NCBI GenBank assembly: GCA_035327565.1
Contig: DAOLDB010000008.1
Coordinates: forward strand, 22,287-86,286
DNA: 64,000 nt
Direction of reading: 5' to 3'
Source: JABDLO01 sp035327565
Lineage (GTDB): Bacteria; Bacteroidota; Bacteroidia; Chitinophagales; Saprospiraceae
Shown: positions 28,587 through 37,086 of the stretch, one piece after another
Layout of the letters: every line of letters starts with the position of its first letter
How positions within the stretch are numbered: the first letter of the stretch is position 1
The notes under the pieces: generated by a model
Told to the model about the DNA's origin: nothing
Seen by the model: only the letters and a program-made list of their open reading frames with translations
The model's database searches: none
Program-made: the position numbers and the translations under genes

Positions 28587-28955
28587 ATGAAAAGTATCCT
28601 CACCATTGGTTTATTGGTATTGTCCAACGCATTTATGACCCTGGCCTGGTATGGCCATTTAAAATTTACTGAATGGAAATGGTTTAGTAAACTGGGACTT
28701 GTTTCTATTATCTTCATCAGTTGGGGTATTGCCCTCTTTGAATATTGTTTTCAAGTGCCTGCTAACAAGATAGGCTTTCACAGTAATGGAGGCCCTTTTA
28801 CGCTGGTTGAATTGAAAGTTCTGCAGGAAGTAATCACATTGGTAGTTTTTGTTATATTTACTTTGTTAGTATTCAGGAACGAAAGTTTCAGGGTTAATCA
28901 TATCATTGGGTTTATATTCCTTGTATTAGCTGTGTATTTCATCTTTAAAAAGTGA
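28587..28955 (+). CDS. DMT-superfamily small membrane protein (DUF486)
   Basis: A 122-residue membrane protein with four hydrophobic segments, matching DUF486 by SNAFMTLAWYGHLKF, SWGIALFEYCFQVPANKIG and FTLVELKVLQEVITLVVF. The family belongs to the drug/metabolite transporter superfamily as a half-size unit and probably acts as a dimer; the substrate is unknown. ATG 28587 was chosen over a TTG at 28572. Convergent with the sulfide:quinone oxidoreductase gene, 19 bp apart. Confidence 0.82.
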   Translation: MKSILTIGLLVLSNAFMTLAWYGHLKFTEWKWFSKLGLVSIIFISWGIALFEYCFQVPANKIGFHSNGGPFTLVELKVLQEVITLVVFVIFTLLVFRNESFRVNHIIGFIFLVLAVYFIFKK

Positions 28956-28974
28956 TTTTATAACGGGGCAAGGA

Positions 28975-30228
28975 CTACATCCTGCCTTTCAACATGAAAT
29001 TCCAATACAGGAAGGGTAGTCCATACTTTTTTAATAGCCACATGCTGAATTGTTCTTTCGTAGTATCTACAAATTTGGTAATCCAAGGATCACTGTCACG
29101 TACATTGCCGTATTTGAATTCCGCCAGAAGCATGGATCCATATCCCGTCAGTATAGGGCAGCTGGAATACCCCTCGTACTTAACATCGCTTAACTTTCCA
29201 TTATTCAGAAATTGAATAATATTTTCTACTACCACCGGTGCTTGTTTTCTGATAGCCGCTCCGGTTTTTGCTGTCGGTAATCCCGCTGCGTCACCAATTG
29301 AAAATACATTGGAATATTGCACATGTTGCAAACTGTGAATATCTACATTGACCATCCCTTTTTGAGCACCTTCGGTATAAACCAGATTGGAGTTTCTTAC
29401 AAAATCAGGTGTACGTTGTGGAGGCGCCAGATGTAACAGGTCGTAAGGTACTACTACCTTCGGGCCTTCAATGGTTTCATTTAAAACAGGGTCGTCTGGT
29501 GCTACTTCGTAATCTTTGTGGGTGTATTCAAAGGTAATCACTTTATTGACCGCATCAATTGAGGTAGGTTTATGGAATGGTTTGAAAATGATTTTTCTCT
29601 CTTCAATGATACGGTTCAGGGTTTTTGCAAATTCCGGTGTACCAAAAATTACAGTACCCGGAGTAAAAAAAGCTACATTTGCTTCATTTCGGATTCCTCT
29701 TTTCCTGAAGTGGTGTTCTGCCATATACATGATTTTCTGAGGGGCCCCTCCACATTTAATTGGAGCTGCGGGTTGTGTAAAAATGGCATTGCCACCTTCA
29801 AATGAACTGATCACTTTCCATGCATGCTGAGGATCAGTGTAGATACTGCATACCGAACCTTTGCCCAACGCATTGCTCAATCCATCAATTGCTTCAAGAT
29901 CGTTAACCAAACCCGGAACAACCAATAAAACATCATAAGAATATAATCCATTTTTTTCGGTAACAACTTCATTGTTATCCGGATGAAGGGAAAGCACGCG
30001 GTCTTTGATCCAATACACTCCTTTTGGTATGGTATCCTTTTCTTTTCGTATGGTTTTTTGATAATCAAAAGTGCCGGCTCCCACAAGCGTCCAGGCAGGT
30101 TGATAATAATGGTTTTCTGATGGCTCGACTATGGCAATGCTCAACTTTTTATCCTTTCGGATCAATTGGGCAGCTACAGTAATTCCTGCAGTGCCTCCTC
30201 CAGCGATCATGATTTGAAAATGTCTCAT
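28975..30228 (-). CDS. sqr: Sulfide:quinone oxidoreductase, type II (SQOR-like)
   Basis: A flavoprotein of 417 residues that oxidises sulfide to sulfane sulfur and reduces the quinone pool at the inner membrane. Visible marks: the N-terminal FAD motif IMIAGGGTAGITVAAQL, the first redox cysteine in KCGGAPQKIMYMAEHH, the second FAD segment NVFSIGDAAGLPTAKTGAAIRKQ and the second redox cysteine in SSCPILTGYGSMLLAEF. This cysteine pair and its surroundings match the mitochondrial/type II class rather than bacterial types I or III. Two hydrophobic C-terminal helices (FSMWLLKKYGLPFLYWNFML) would seat it on the membrane. It diverges from a Crp-family regulator across a Crp-type palindrome. Confidence 0.9.
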   Translation of the reverse strand: MRHFQIMIAGGGTAGITVAAQLIRKDKKLSIAIVEPSENHYYQPAWTLVGAGTFDYQKTIRKEKDTIPKGVYWIKDRVLSLHPDNNEVVTEKNGLYSYDVLLVVPGLVNDLEAIDGLSNALGKGSVCSIYTDPQHAWKVISSFEGGNAIFTQPAAPIKCGGAPQKIMYMAEHHFRKRGIRNEANVAFFTPGTVIFGTPEFAKTLNRIIEERKIIFKPFHKPTSIDAVNKVITFEYTHKDYEVAPDDPVLNETIEGPKVVVPYDLLHLAPPQRTPDFVRNSNLVYTEGAQKGMVNVDIHSLQHVQYSNVFSIGDAAGLPTAKTGAAIRKQAPVVVENIIQFLNNGKLSDVKYEGYSSCPILTGYGSMLLAEFKYGNVRDSDPWITKFVDTTKEQFSMWLLKKYGLPFLYWNFMLKGRM

Positions 30229-30380
30229 AAGTCTTCATTTGTAATAACATGTAAAAATTTTAAGCAAAAAAGTGCTAAATATTCACTCACCTATTATTTG
30301 ATAGTGGCATATGATGTTTATAATAAATTATACATTCTTCAATTTAGCCACAGTAAAGTTCGCCTTTATCATACAGGTGT

Positions 30381-30400
30381 TTTGTGACATTGATCACAAA
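30381..30400. promoter_or_regulatory. Crp/Fnr-type operator palindrome
   Basis: TTTGTGACATTGATCACAAA has perfect 7-bp arms (TTTGTGA/TCACAAA) around a 6-bp spacer and contains the exact TGTGA-N6-TCACA core of Crp sites. It lies between the divergent sulfide:quinone oxidoreductase (start 30228) and Crp-family (start 30506) genes, 153 and 105 bp from their ATGs. A TAAGTTTG -7-like box follows at 30471-30478, 28 bp before the regulator's ATG. It probably binds the regulator encoded next to it. Confidence 0.7.
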
Positions 30401-30505
30401 TTGAATATGATTTGAATCATTCTATTCATGATGCTTCGGTAATGAAATCACCGGATAACAAAACTTTCAGTAAGTTTGTCTGTATATTCTAAGATAAATT
30501 TCATT

Positions 30506-31159
30506 ATGATTGACAAACTGGTCTTAAGGAAATATTTGCCATATTTTTCGGATGAGGCTTTATTGAATGCCATAGCGATGAATGGTGAGCTGGTGCATAT
30601 TAATGCCGGTGAATTGATTATGGAGCCTGGTAAATACATTAAGGTTATTCCTATCATTTTATATGGATCCATTAAGGTGTTGAGACCCGATGAAAAAGAC
30701 AAAGAAGTACTATTGTACTATTTAGAGAAAGGGGACACCTGCGCTATGTCCTTAACCTGTTGTAATGCATATCAGCCCAGTGAAGTGAAAGCAATTGCTG
30801 AGGAGGACACAGATATGATCAATGTACCGGTTATTTTACATGAAGAATGGCAAATCAAATTCCGGCAATGGAAAGAGTTTGTTGCACGAACATATTTAAA
30901 GAGATTTAATGAATTATTAAAAACCGTTGATGAAATTGCTTTCAAAAAAATGGATGAGCGACTTCTTGTATATTTACATCGCAAAATGAATCAAGGAAAA
31001 TTAACAGAAATTCAGACTACTCATCATGAGATTGGAAAGGATTTAGGGACTTCCCGGGAAGTAATTTCAAGATTACTCAAACAACTTGAAAATGAAGGCC
31101 ACTTGGTTTTGGGCAGAAATAAAATCAAAATGAAAAATAATAAAATGGCTACGGATTAA
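30506..31159 (+). CDS. Crp/Fnr-family transcription regulator
   Basis: About 217 residues: an N-terminal cyclic-nucleotide-binding-type beta roll (about 10-125) and a C-terminal winged helix, with recognition-helix region IGKDLGTSREVISRLLKQLENEG. The cAMP-contact residues of Crp are not conserved. Instead the domain carries three cysteines in GDTCAMSLTCC (about residues 82-89), a feature seen in Bacteroidota regulators next to sulfur genes and suggestive of thiol or persulfide sensing. ATG 30506 was preferred over an upstream in-frame start. Its TAA overlaps the next ATG (TAATG), giving coupling to apbE. Likely controls the divergent sulfide oxidase gene. Confidence 0.88.
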   Translation: MIDKLVLRKYLPYFSDEALLNAIAMNGELVHINAGELIMEPGKYIKVIPIILYGSIKVLRPDEKDKEVLLYYLEKGDTCAMSLTCCNAYQPSEVKAIAEEDTDMINVPVILHEEWQIKFRQWKEFVARTYLKRFNELLKTVDEIAFKKMDERLLVYLHRKMNQGKLTEIQTTHHEIGKDLGTSREVISRLLKQLENEGHLVLGRNKIKMKNNKMATD

Positions 31160-32265
31160 TGCTGTTCAGGATGGAATCACCTCAAAATACTTTAAGAATT
31201 ACACCCCATATTCATTCTTTGTTAAAATTAAAAGAGATTTGGGCAATCCTATTGATCCTGTTTTCAGTAAGCTGGCTTTCTTGTCGTCAGGAAAACCAAA
31301 AGTATTATACGATCGAAGGTCAAACTATGGGTACATACTATGCCATTACATGTAAAACTTCGGATCCCAAACCACTAAAAATATCCATTGATTCATTTCT
31401 ATTGACTTTTAATCAATCCTTATCCACGTACATTCCCGACAGCAGGGTTAGCTCTTTCAATCAGGCAACTGATTCCATCATGGTTCCTCTTCATGATGAT
31501 TCATTTCTTTTATCAGTAATTGAAAAGTCCAAAAAGATACACGAGCTGACACAAGGCGCTTTTGATCCAACAGTCATGCCTTTGGTTAATTTTTATGGAT
31601 TTGGATATGATGGGAGACATATCATTGACTCAATGCAGCGCCAGGTCCTGGACTCTTTGATGGACGGAATTGGGATGAATAAAGTGACTTTTTATATTAA
31701 AGAAGATCAATTAGTATTGAAAAAACAAAACCCTTTGGTCGAACTTGACTTCAGTAGTATAGCTAAGGGATTAGCCGTGGATGAGGTAGGAAATTTGCTG
31801 AAAAGAAACAATATATTCCATTTTAAAGTGGACATCGGAGGAGAAATTGTTGTTTCCGGACACAACCCCAAGGGAAAAGATTGGGTGATTGGAATTAATA
31901 CACCGGATCCGGATACTCCTCTTTCTGATATCATTTACCCTGTAATCCTACGTGATAAAGCCATAGCTACGTCAGGCAATTACAGAAATTTTTATATATC
32001 GAATAATAAAAAATTTACACACATCATACATCCTTCAACGGGTGAACCTGCCATTTCAGACGTACTTTCTGCTTCCATCATAGCACCTGATTGCGTATTC
32101 GCTGATGCGCTGGCCACTGCATGCATTGTCCTGGGTTTGGAAGAATCTATGCGTTTGGTCGAATCACTGGAGGATGTGGAAGCATGTTTTATTGTTCATG
32201 GCGATGATAATAATTCATTTGAAATCGTGTTAAGTAAGGGTGTGAAATCAACAAGGCATGAATGA
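31159..32265 (+). CDS. apbE: FAD:protein FMN transferase, lipoprotein
   Basis: Attaches FMN covalently to Thr/Ser of exported flavoproteins such as NqrB/NqrC and RnfG. The 368-residue chain has a membrane segment and lipobox (VSWLSCRQ) near residues 30-45, then EGQTMGTYYAITCK, the standard ApbE opening. Other blocks are TQGAFDPTVMPLVNFYGFG, LDFSSIAKGLAVDEV, FKVDIGGEIVVSGHNPKGKDW, DKAIATSGNYRNFY and THIIHPSTGEPA, with a downstream ADALATACIVLG that holds the Mg-binding Asp. Translationally coupled to the Crp-family gene (TAATG); the exonuclease gene starts within its last 8 bp. Confidence 0.92.
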   Translation: MLFRMESPQNTLRITPHIHSLLKLKEIWAILLILFSVSWLSCRQENQKYYTIEGQTMGTYYAITCKTSDPKPLKISIDSFLLTFNQSLSTYIPDSRVSSFNQATDSIMVPLHDDSFLLSVIEKSKKIHELTQGAFDPTVMPLVNFYGFGYDGRHIIDSMQRQVLDSLMDGIGMNKVTFYIKEDQLVLKKQNPLVELDFSSIAKGLAVDEVGNLLKRNNIFHFKVDIGGEIVVSGHNPKGKDWVIGINTPDPDTPLSDIIYPVILRDKAIATSGNYRNFYISNNKKFTHIIHPSTGEPAISDVLSASIIAPDCVFADALATACIVLGLEESMRLVESLEDVEACFIVHGDDNNSFEIVLSKGVKSTRHE

Positions 32266-33085
32266 AATTACTTTGAATCTCGATCGCAATTTGATTTTTT
32301 TCGATATCGAAACCACTGGACTAAATGTGCTTAAAGATAGAATTATACAGATTGCATTAATTAAATTTAATAAAATAAATAACACACCGGAGGAAAAAAC
32401 ATATCTACTGAACCCGGGAGTCCCCATCCAGCCCGAAGCTATGGCCATTCATGGGATAATGGTGGATATGATAAGAAATAAGCCTTTATTTAAAGACATT
32501 GCCAATGAGTTATACGATTGGATAGGTCATGCTGATTTGGCCGGATACAACTGTGAAAGATTTGATATTCCCTTATTGATGGAGGAGTTTGCCAGAGTAG
32601 GCCTAAATTTGGATATGGAAAAAAGACGCTGTTTAGATGTACAAAAGATCTTTTATAAAATGGAACCACGCACCCTCAGGGCGGCTTACCGATTGTATTG
32701 CAATAAAGAACTGACCAATGCCCATGATGCCCTTGAAGATGCACGGGCAACCATGGAAGTCTTCTTAGGTCAGATAAAGAAATATAAAGAGGTGGATTAC
32801 ATAGATGAAGAGGGCCGGGTCATAGAAACTCCGATCCAGAACAATATCCAAGCCATCGTTGAATTCATTGGAAACAATGACCAGATAGATTTCACAAACC
32901 GACTCAAATACAATAGTGAAGGTATAGTCGTTTTTAATTTTGGAAAATATATTGGCAAACCGGTGACAGAAGTTTTCACATCTGATCCTCAATACTATAA
33001 TTGGATTATGGATAAGGATTTCTCCCACCAGGTAAAGCAGGTTGTAACCAGGATAAAAAATGACATGGGTAAGAAAAATGGGTAA
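32258..33085 (+). CDS. DnaQ-like 3'-5' exonuclease with a C-terminal DUF3820-like segment
   Basis: A 275-residue DEDDh exonuclease. Exo I is FFDIETTGLNVLKDRIIQIA (Asp/Glu metal ligands), Exo II lies in DLAGYNCERFDIPLL, and Exo III is NAHDALEDARATMEV with the catalytic His and Asp. The first ~180 residues match polymerase III epsilon-like enzymes without the alpha-subunit-binding tail. The C-terminal ~60 residues (FNFGKYIGKPVTEVF..DPQYYNWIMDKDF) match the small FGKYKGKP..YLxW domain found alone as DUF3820 and often fused to such nucleases in Bacteroidota. Overlaps apbE by 8 bp and mbnP by up to 26 bp, so this is a tightly packed operon. Confidence 0.9.
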   Translation: MNEITLNLDRNLIFFDIETTGLNVLKDRIIQIALIKFNKINNTPEEKTYLLNPGVPIQPEAMAIHGIMVDMIRNKPLFKDIANELYDWIGHADLAGYNCERFDIPLLMEEFARVGLNLDMEKRRCLDVQKIFYKMEPRTLRAAYRLYCNKELTNAHDALEDARATMEVFLGQIKKYKEVDYIDEEGRVIETPIQNNIQAIVEFIGNNDQIDFTNRLKYNSEGIVVFNFGKYIGKPVTEVFTSDPQYYNWIMDKDFSHQVKQVVTRIKNDMGKKNG

Positions 33086-33884
33086 GTATTTTTCAGGATT
33101 TGTTGGGTTGATATGCATAACCATTTTCAATGCCTGCTATGAACCTGTAGAGGGTTGCCTGGATCCTGATGCATTAAATTATAATGTGTCGGCCGATAAT
33201 ATGTGTGAGGAATGCTGCCAACTTCCAAACTTGAATATTTTTTTTTCGTTTCGGGATCGGGAAAGACCTATCACATTAGGAGATACATTAGATCTCTCAT
33301 CAGGTTTATTTATTATAGAGAATTTTTCGTTTTTTCTTTCGGATATACAGTTTTACGACCAGAATTCCAAGCCTTTGATTTTTGAAGACTCTTTGCGATT
33401 TGTCCAACAATCTACCCCCATTACCATCATCAACAATTTCAGGTATTTTGATAGGATGAATTTTGGTGGAGAGCTAAAAGAAATGCGTTTCAGCGGAAAG
33501 TTAACCCATATGAAATTTAAAGTTGGATTGCCCTCAGTAATGAATTACCGTCCTCCGGATTCATTGCGATTAATACCGGGAATGGGTAATTTTCCCAATT
33601 CAGTATTTGGTGGTGCAGAAGCAGGCTATCGTTTCCTTTCCGTTTCTCTGCGAGTGCCTCAGACTACCACTACCATTAATCTGCTTGTATTTAATGAATA
33701 TCCTTTGTCCGAAGGGATGGTTGTAATTCCTGATTTGGAAGTACCCAGAGGGAGCCGGGTAATTTTGAATGTAATACTGGATCTGCATCGATGGCTGGAA
33801 AATGTGCCTGTGATGGGGATGGCAAATGAATGGAAAGAACCATTAATAAGAAACTTTACCCAATCTATTTCATTTCGTCCTTAA
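33078..33884 (+). CDS. mbnP: MbnP-like copper-binding lipoprotein
   Basis: About 268 residues. A signal peptide ends in a lipobox (TIFNACYE), followed by a GCLDPDALNYN..C-type calcium-loop motif common on Bacteroidota exported proteins. The main domain matches the MbnP family: NIFFSFRDRERPITLGD, GLFIIENFSFFLSDIQFYDQN and LTHMKFKVGLPSVMNY. MbnP binds copper, and in Methylosinus its partner MbnH converts one tryptophan to kynurenine; candidate tryptophans here are in DLHRWLENV and ANEWKEP near the C-terminus. The frame opens at 33060 and ATG 33078 gives the better signal peptide. The MbnH-type peroxidase follows 280 bp downstream. Confidence 0.8.
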   Translation: MGKYFSGFVGLICITIFNACYEPVEGCLDPDALNYNVSADNMCEECCQLPNLNIFFSFRDRERPITLGDTLDLSSGLFIIENFSFFLSDIQFYDQNSKPLIFEDSLRFVQQSTPITIINNFRYFDRMNFGGELKEMRFSGKLTHMKFKVGLPSVMNYRPPDSLRLIPGMGNFPNSVFGGAEAGYRFLSVSLRVPQTTTTINLLVFNEYPLSEGMVVIPDLEVPRGSRVILNVILDLHRWLENVPVMGMANEWKEPLIRNFTQSISFRP

Positions 33885-34163
33885 ATCAAAATAGGTTAGT
33901 GGGAACTTTCCTCATTTAAATAAATGTATTCAGGATGAATATTTTTACCAGATTTTAATATAAACAATGTCCATTTCTTATAGCGGGTATCTGTACGGAT
34001 CCTTCAGGGTTTTTAAATCATTGGAAATGAATTATGGTAAATAAATTTACAAATAGAAGTGTTTCAAATAAACCTGCTGCAGTATGACCTAAACTTTCCG
34101 GAATGATGCTTGTATATAAATATAGACTGGATGATTTTGAACAGGATTGATGAGGCAATCAAT

Positions 34164-35294
34164 ATGATGATAACAATAAAATGGAATCCCGGAAATGGTG
34201 GGTTTGCAGTCCTCTTTTTGATGGCTTTGGCTTATAGTGGGTGCACAGATCCAATCCCTCCCGATCCTGGAGAGGAAGGAAAAGATCTTACCCATATTGC
34301 CTACAATCCACAACCCTATCAATTGCAATTGCCCCCTGCTTTTCCGAGAATGAATATTCCCGAGGATAATCCACTTACAATTGATGGGGTACGTCTTGGC
34401 AGGTTTTTATTCTATGATCCGATACTTTCGATTGACAGTACCATCTCCTGTTCATCCTGTCACTTTCCAGCCGCTAATTTTTCTGACAACCGCGCATTGA
34501 GTATAGGAGTAGATGGCCGAAAAACCAAACGAAGTTCGATGAGCTTGCTGAATGTAGGATTACACAACCGGGGACTTTTCTGGGATGGAAGAGTGATGAC
34601 ACTTGAAGAGCAGGCAGCTTTACCTATTGAGGATCCTAATGAAATGAACAACACCTGGGAAGAAGTCATTAAAAGACTATCCAACCATGATCTTTATCCT
34701 GAGTTATTCAGAAAAGCTTTTGGTGTAAAGAATTCAAAAGAGATATCCAAAGACCTGGCCACCAAAGCCATTGCTCAATTTGAAAGAATTATGGTTTCCA
34801 GTGGAAATTCAAAATTTGACAGAGTGGAAAGAGGTCTAGATATATATTCTGATGTAGAACTTTTAGGAAGAGATTTGTTTTTTGATGACAATCAGGAAGT
34901 TCCGGATGCAGAATGTAACCATTGCCATAGTCTGCCACTTATTACCGCCAATGACTACTTTAACAATGGATTGGATGAAGCGGTAAAACTTACGGATTTT
35001 AAGGATTTGGGGCGAGGTGCCATCACCGGAATTCTTGCAGACAATGGAAGATTCAGAACCACCACTTTGAGAAATATCAGACATTCTGGGCCCTATATGC
35101 ACGACGGAAGGTTTCAGACATTGGAAGAGGTTGTAGAGTTTTATAATACCGGTGGAAAAAACGCTCCAAATAAAGACCCCTTGCTGAGACCGCTGGGCCT
35201 TACAGATCATCAAAAGAAGGCGCTGATAGCATTTATTGAAACCATGGAAGATGTTGATTTTCTGAACAATCCGGATTTACAGAATCCATTTTAA
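34164..35294 (+). CDS. mbnH: Di-heme cytochrome c peroxidase of the MbnH/MauG type
   Basis: About 376 residues, exported (hydrophobic stretch ending ALAYSGCTD, probable lipoprotein). Two CxxCH heme sites, CSSCH at about residue 96 and CNHCH at about 253, define the bacterial di-heme peroxidase/MauG family. Conserved blocks include RLGRFLFYDPILSIDSTISCSSCH, RRSSMSLLNVGL-like RSSMSLLNVGLHNRGLFWDG, LRNIRHSGPYMHDGRFQTLEEVVEFYN and DKDPLLRPLGLT-like PNKDPLLRPLGLT. Its place beside mbnP argues for protein-tryptophan oxidation rather than simple peroxide removal; this is inference from pairing. ATG 34164 was chosen over 34110 because it gives a compact signal peptide. Confidence 0.88.
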   Translation: MMITIKWNPGNGGFAVLFLMALAYSGCTDPIPPDPGEEGKDLTHIAYNPQPYQLQLPPAFPRMNIPEDNPLTIDGVRLGRFLFYDPILSIDSTISCSSCHFPAANFSDNRALSIGVDGRKTKRSSMSLLNVGLHNRGLFWDGRVMTLEEQAALPIEDPNEMNNTWEEVIKRLSNHDLYPELFRKAFGVKNSKEISKDLATKAIAQFERIMVSSGNSKFDRVERGLDIYSDVELLGRDLFFDDNQEVPDAECNHCHSLPLITANDYFNNGLDEAVKLTDFKDLGRGAITGILADNGRFRTTTLRNIRHSGPYMHDGRFQTLEEVVEFYNTGGKNAPNKDPLLRPLGLTDHQKKALIAFIETMEDVDFLNNPDLQNPF

Positions 35295-35751
35295 TAACAT
35301 ATTATAAAAATACATATGTTACAATAGTGTTTTTTTGTAGTTGAATTGTTTTTAGATTCTTTCGATTATTGTACTATGAAACAAATTTCTCCAGATTTGT
35401 TTCTACTGGTTAAAGAATCAGTACCGTTTATTCGGATATGTTCATGGGATTATAACTTGTTATCGGATAGTTGTACCTGTCATTGGTACAGCTTTCCTAT
35501 AACAAGGTTGAATTTGAGATTGAGTTTTGTTATATATAATTTGAGCGACAGGAATCATTGCAAACGGGTTTCTGATTAGAGAATATGTTCATGGGTTTAT
35601 AATTAAAGAATGGCTGCTGGGGAGCAGTCATTTTTTTTTGTCTCCAGGATAATAATGGGTTTGACTTTTTTCTCCTATTAAGCTTGCTATATTGTCTGTT
35701 TTCTTTATAAATTTCAATAACTTTACTTTCTTCAAAAAATAACCTGTTCAT
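35295..35751. other. 457-bp stretch without a recognised protein gene
   Basis: Lies between the di-heme peroxidase and AlkB genes. Short open frames here (for example a 77-codon one at 35346-35579) have cysteine/tyrosine-rich, family-less translations and were not accepted as genes. The stretch holds a good terminator at 35610-35639, about 320 bp after the peroxidase stop, which may mean an independent small RNA. A leader for alkB occupies the last 110 bp. Confidence 0.5.
35610..35639 (+). terminator. Rho-independent terminator
   Basis: Stem ATGGCTGCT/AGCAGTCAT (one G-U pair) with a GGGG loop, followed by nine T residues. Plus-strand orientation. It lies about 315 bp beyond the peroxidase stop with no recognised gene between. 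Confidence 0.75.
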
Positions 35752-36786
35752 ATGGTGTTGAAGGATTTGAAATATTTGTTGGCTTATATTATACCTGTTT
35801 CCGGATTTGTTGCAGTGATGGGCCGCGGTTGGTTAAGTTTTATCACGGTCATTATTGCATTTGTTATTATCCCCATACTGGAAGGGATACTCAAAACTGA
35901 CTATAAAAATGATCCTTTGATGGAAGAGGAACGAAAGAAAAATTTAATCTTTTTTGATGTGTTGCTTTTCCTGAATATTCCAATCGTCTTTGGATTATTG
36001 TATTTCACATTATTAACTATAACACAGGGCACATGGCATTCTTTTGAAATAACAGGAAAAATATTATCTGTGGGTATCATTGGTGGTTCGGCAGGAATCA
36101 ATGTTGCCCATGAGCTGGGACATAAAAGCAACTCTATTTATCAGAAAGCGGCCTGGTTGCTATTGTGTCCTGTCTTATATATGCATTTTTACATAGAACA
36201 CAATCGGGGCCATCATCTGCGTGTTGCTACACCGGAAGATCCGGCAACTGCACGCAAAGGGGAATGGATTTATGTTTTTTGGTTTCGATCGATAGTGGGG
36301 TCATATATTCATGCATGGAAACTGGAAGAAAAGCGATTGAAATCAAAAAATTTACCTGTATTCACCTTTTATAATGAAATGATCATATTTACTATATTCC
36401 AATTTATTTATTTAGCCATCATCTATTTTTGGCTGGGTTGGTTGGGGATTCTTTATGCGGTTGCCATCGCTTTGCTAGCTATACTTCTTCTTGAAACCAT
36501 TAATTACATTGAACATTATGGAATTGTACGCAAGAAAACTCCCTACGGTAAATACGAAAAAGTTGAATTGCATCATTCATGGAATTCCGATCATGTTTTA
36601 GGAAGAATTATGTTATATGAACTGACCAGACATTCGGATCACCATTATAAAGCATCTAAGAAGTACCAGAATCTCAAATCGTATAAAGAAAGCCCCCAGT
36701 TGCCCTTAGGCTATCCGGGTTCCATGCTTCTTTCATTCATTCCACCGTTATGGTTTTATTATATCGATTCGAGAATCAATGCCTGA
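35752..36786 (+). CDS. alkB: AlkB-type alkane 1-monooxygenase (membrane di-iron hydroxylase)
   Basis: A 344-residue membrane protein that hydroxylates a terminal methyl group. The full AlkB histidine signature is present: HELGHK, EHNRGHHLRVATPEDPATA, NYIEHYG and RHSDHHYKASKKYQ, ending in a PQLPLGYPGSMLLSFIPPLWF segment that matches the AlkB C-terminus. About six hydrophobic helices surround them. No rubredoxin domain or rubredoxin gene is visible in the window, so the electron donor is elsewhere. Bacteroidota AlkB relatives may act on lipids or fatty acids instead of n-alkanes. The GMC dehydrogenase gene follows 300 bp downstream on the same strand. Confidence 0.88.
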   Translation: MVLKDLKYLLAYIIPVSGFVAVMGRGWLSFITVIIAFVIIPILEGILKTDYKNDPLMEEERKKNLIFFDVLLFLNIPIVFGLLYFTLLTITQGTWHSFEITGKILSVGIIGGSAGINVAHELGHKSNSIYQKAAWLLLCPVLYMHFYIEHNRGHHLRVATPEDPATARKGEWIYVFWFRSIVGSYIHAWKLEEKRLKSKNLPVFTFYNEMIIFTIFQFIYLAIIYFWLGWLGILYAVAIALLAILLLETINYIEHYGIVRKKTPYGKYEKVELHHSWNSDHVLGRIMLYELTRHSDHHYKASKKYQNLKSYKESPQLPLGYPGSMLLSFIPPLWFYYIDSRINA

Positions 36787-37086
36787 TTGGTCTGTGTAGG
36801 TGATTAACAGATGTTTTAGGTAGCTGTGCCTAATAGAATCAAAGCATTGTAACATTTTTACCCAATAGTATGTCTGCTATAACGATTCATAGCTTCATAA
36901 AAAAACTGAACAGACCTGACCAATAACTTAGAAGTCTCATTACAATAAATGAAACAAGAAGAATATTAAGTATTGAAATAATAAAATGATTTACTAAATT
37001 GCCGGGCTTATATCTCACTATTGTGGGATGCAAATATCCTTGCTGATATTGAATAACTCAATTTTTATAGTTAAAATGAATCTGCA
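36787..37086. other. 300-bp intergenic stretch between alkB and the GMC gene
   Basis: AT-rich, with no open frame of note, no strong hairpin and no clear -33/-7 pair. Probably holds the promoter of the GMC dehydrogenase gene. Confidence 0.4.

Noticed and set aside
35346..35579. 77-codon frame after the di-heme peroxidase gene
   Set aside because: The translation is rich in Cys, Tyr and Trp with no domain or signal peptide; the AT-rich DNA looks non-coding and may be part of an RNA.
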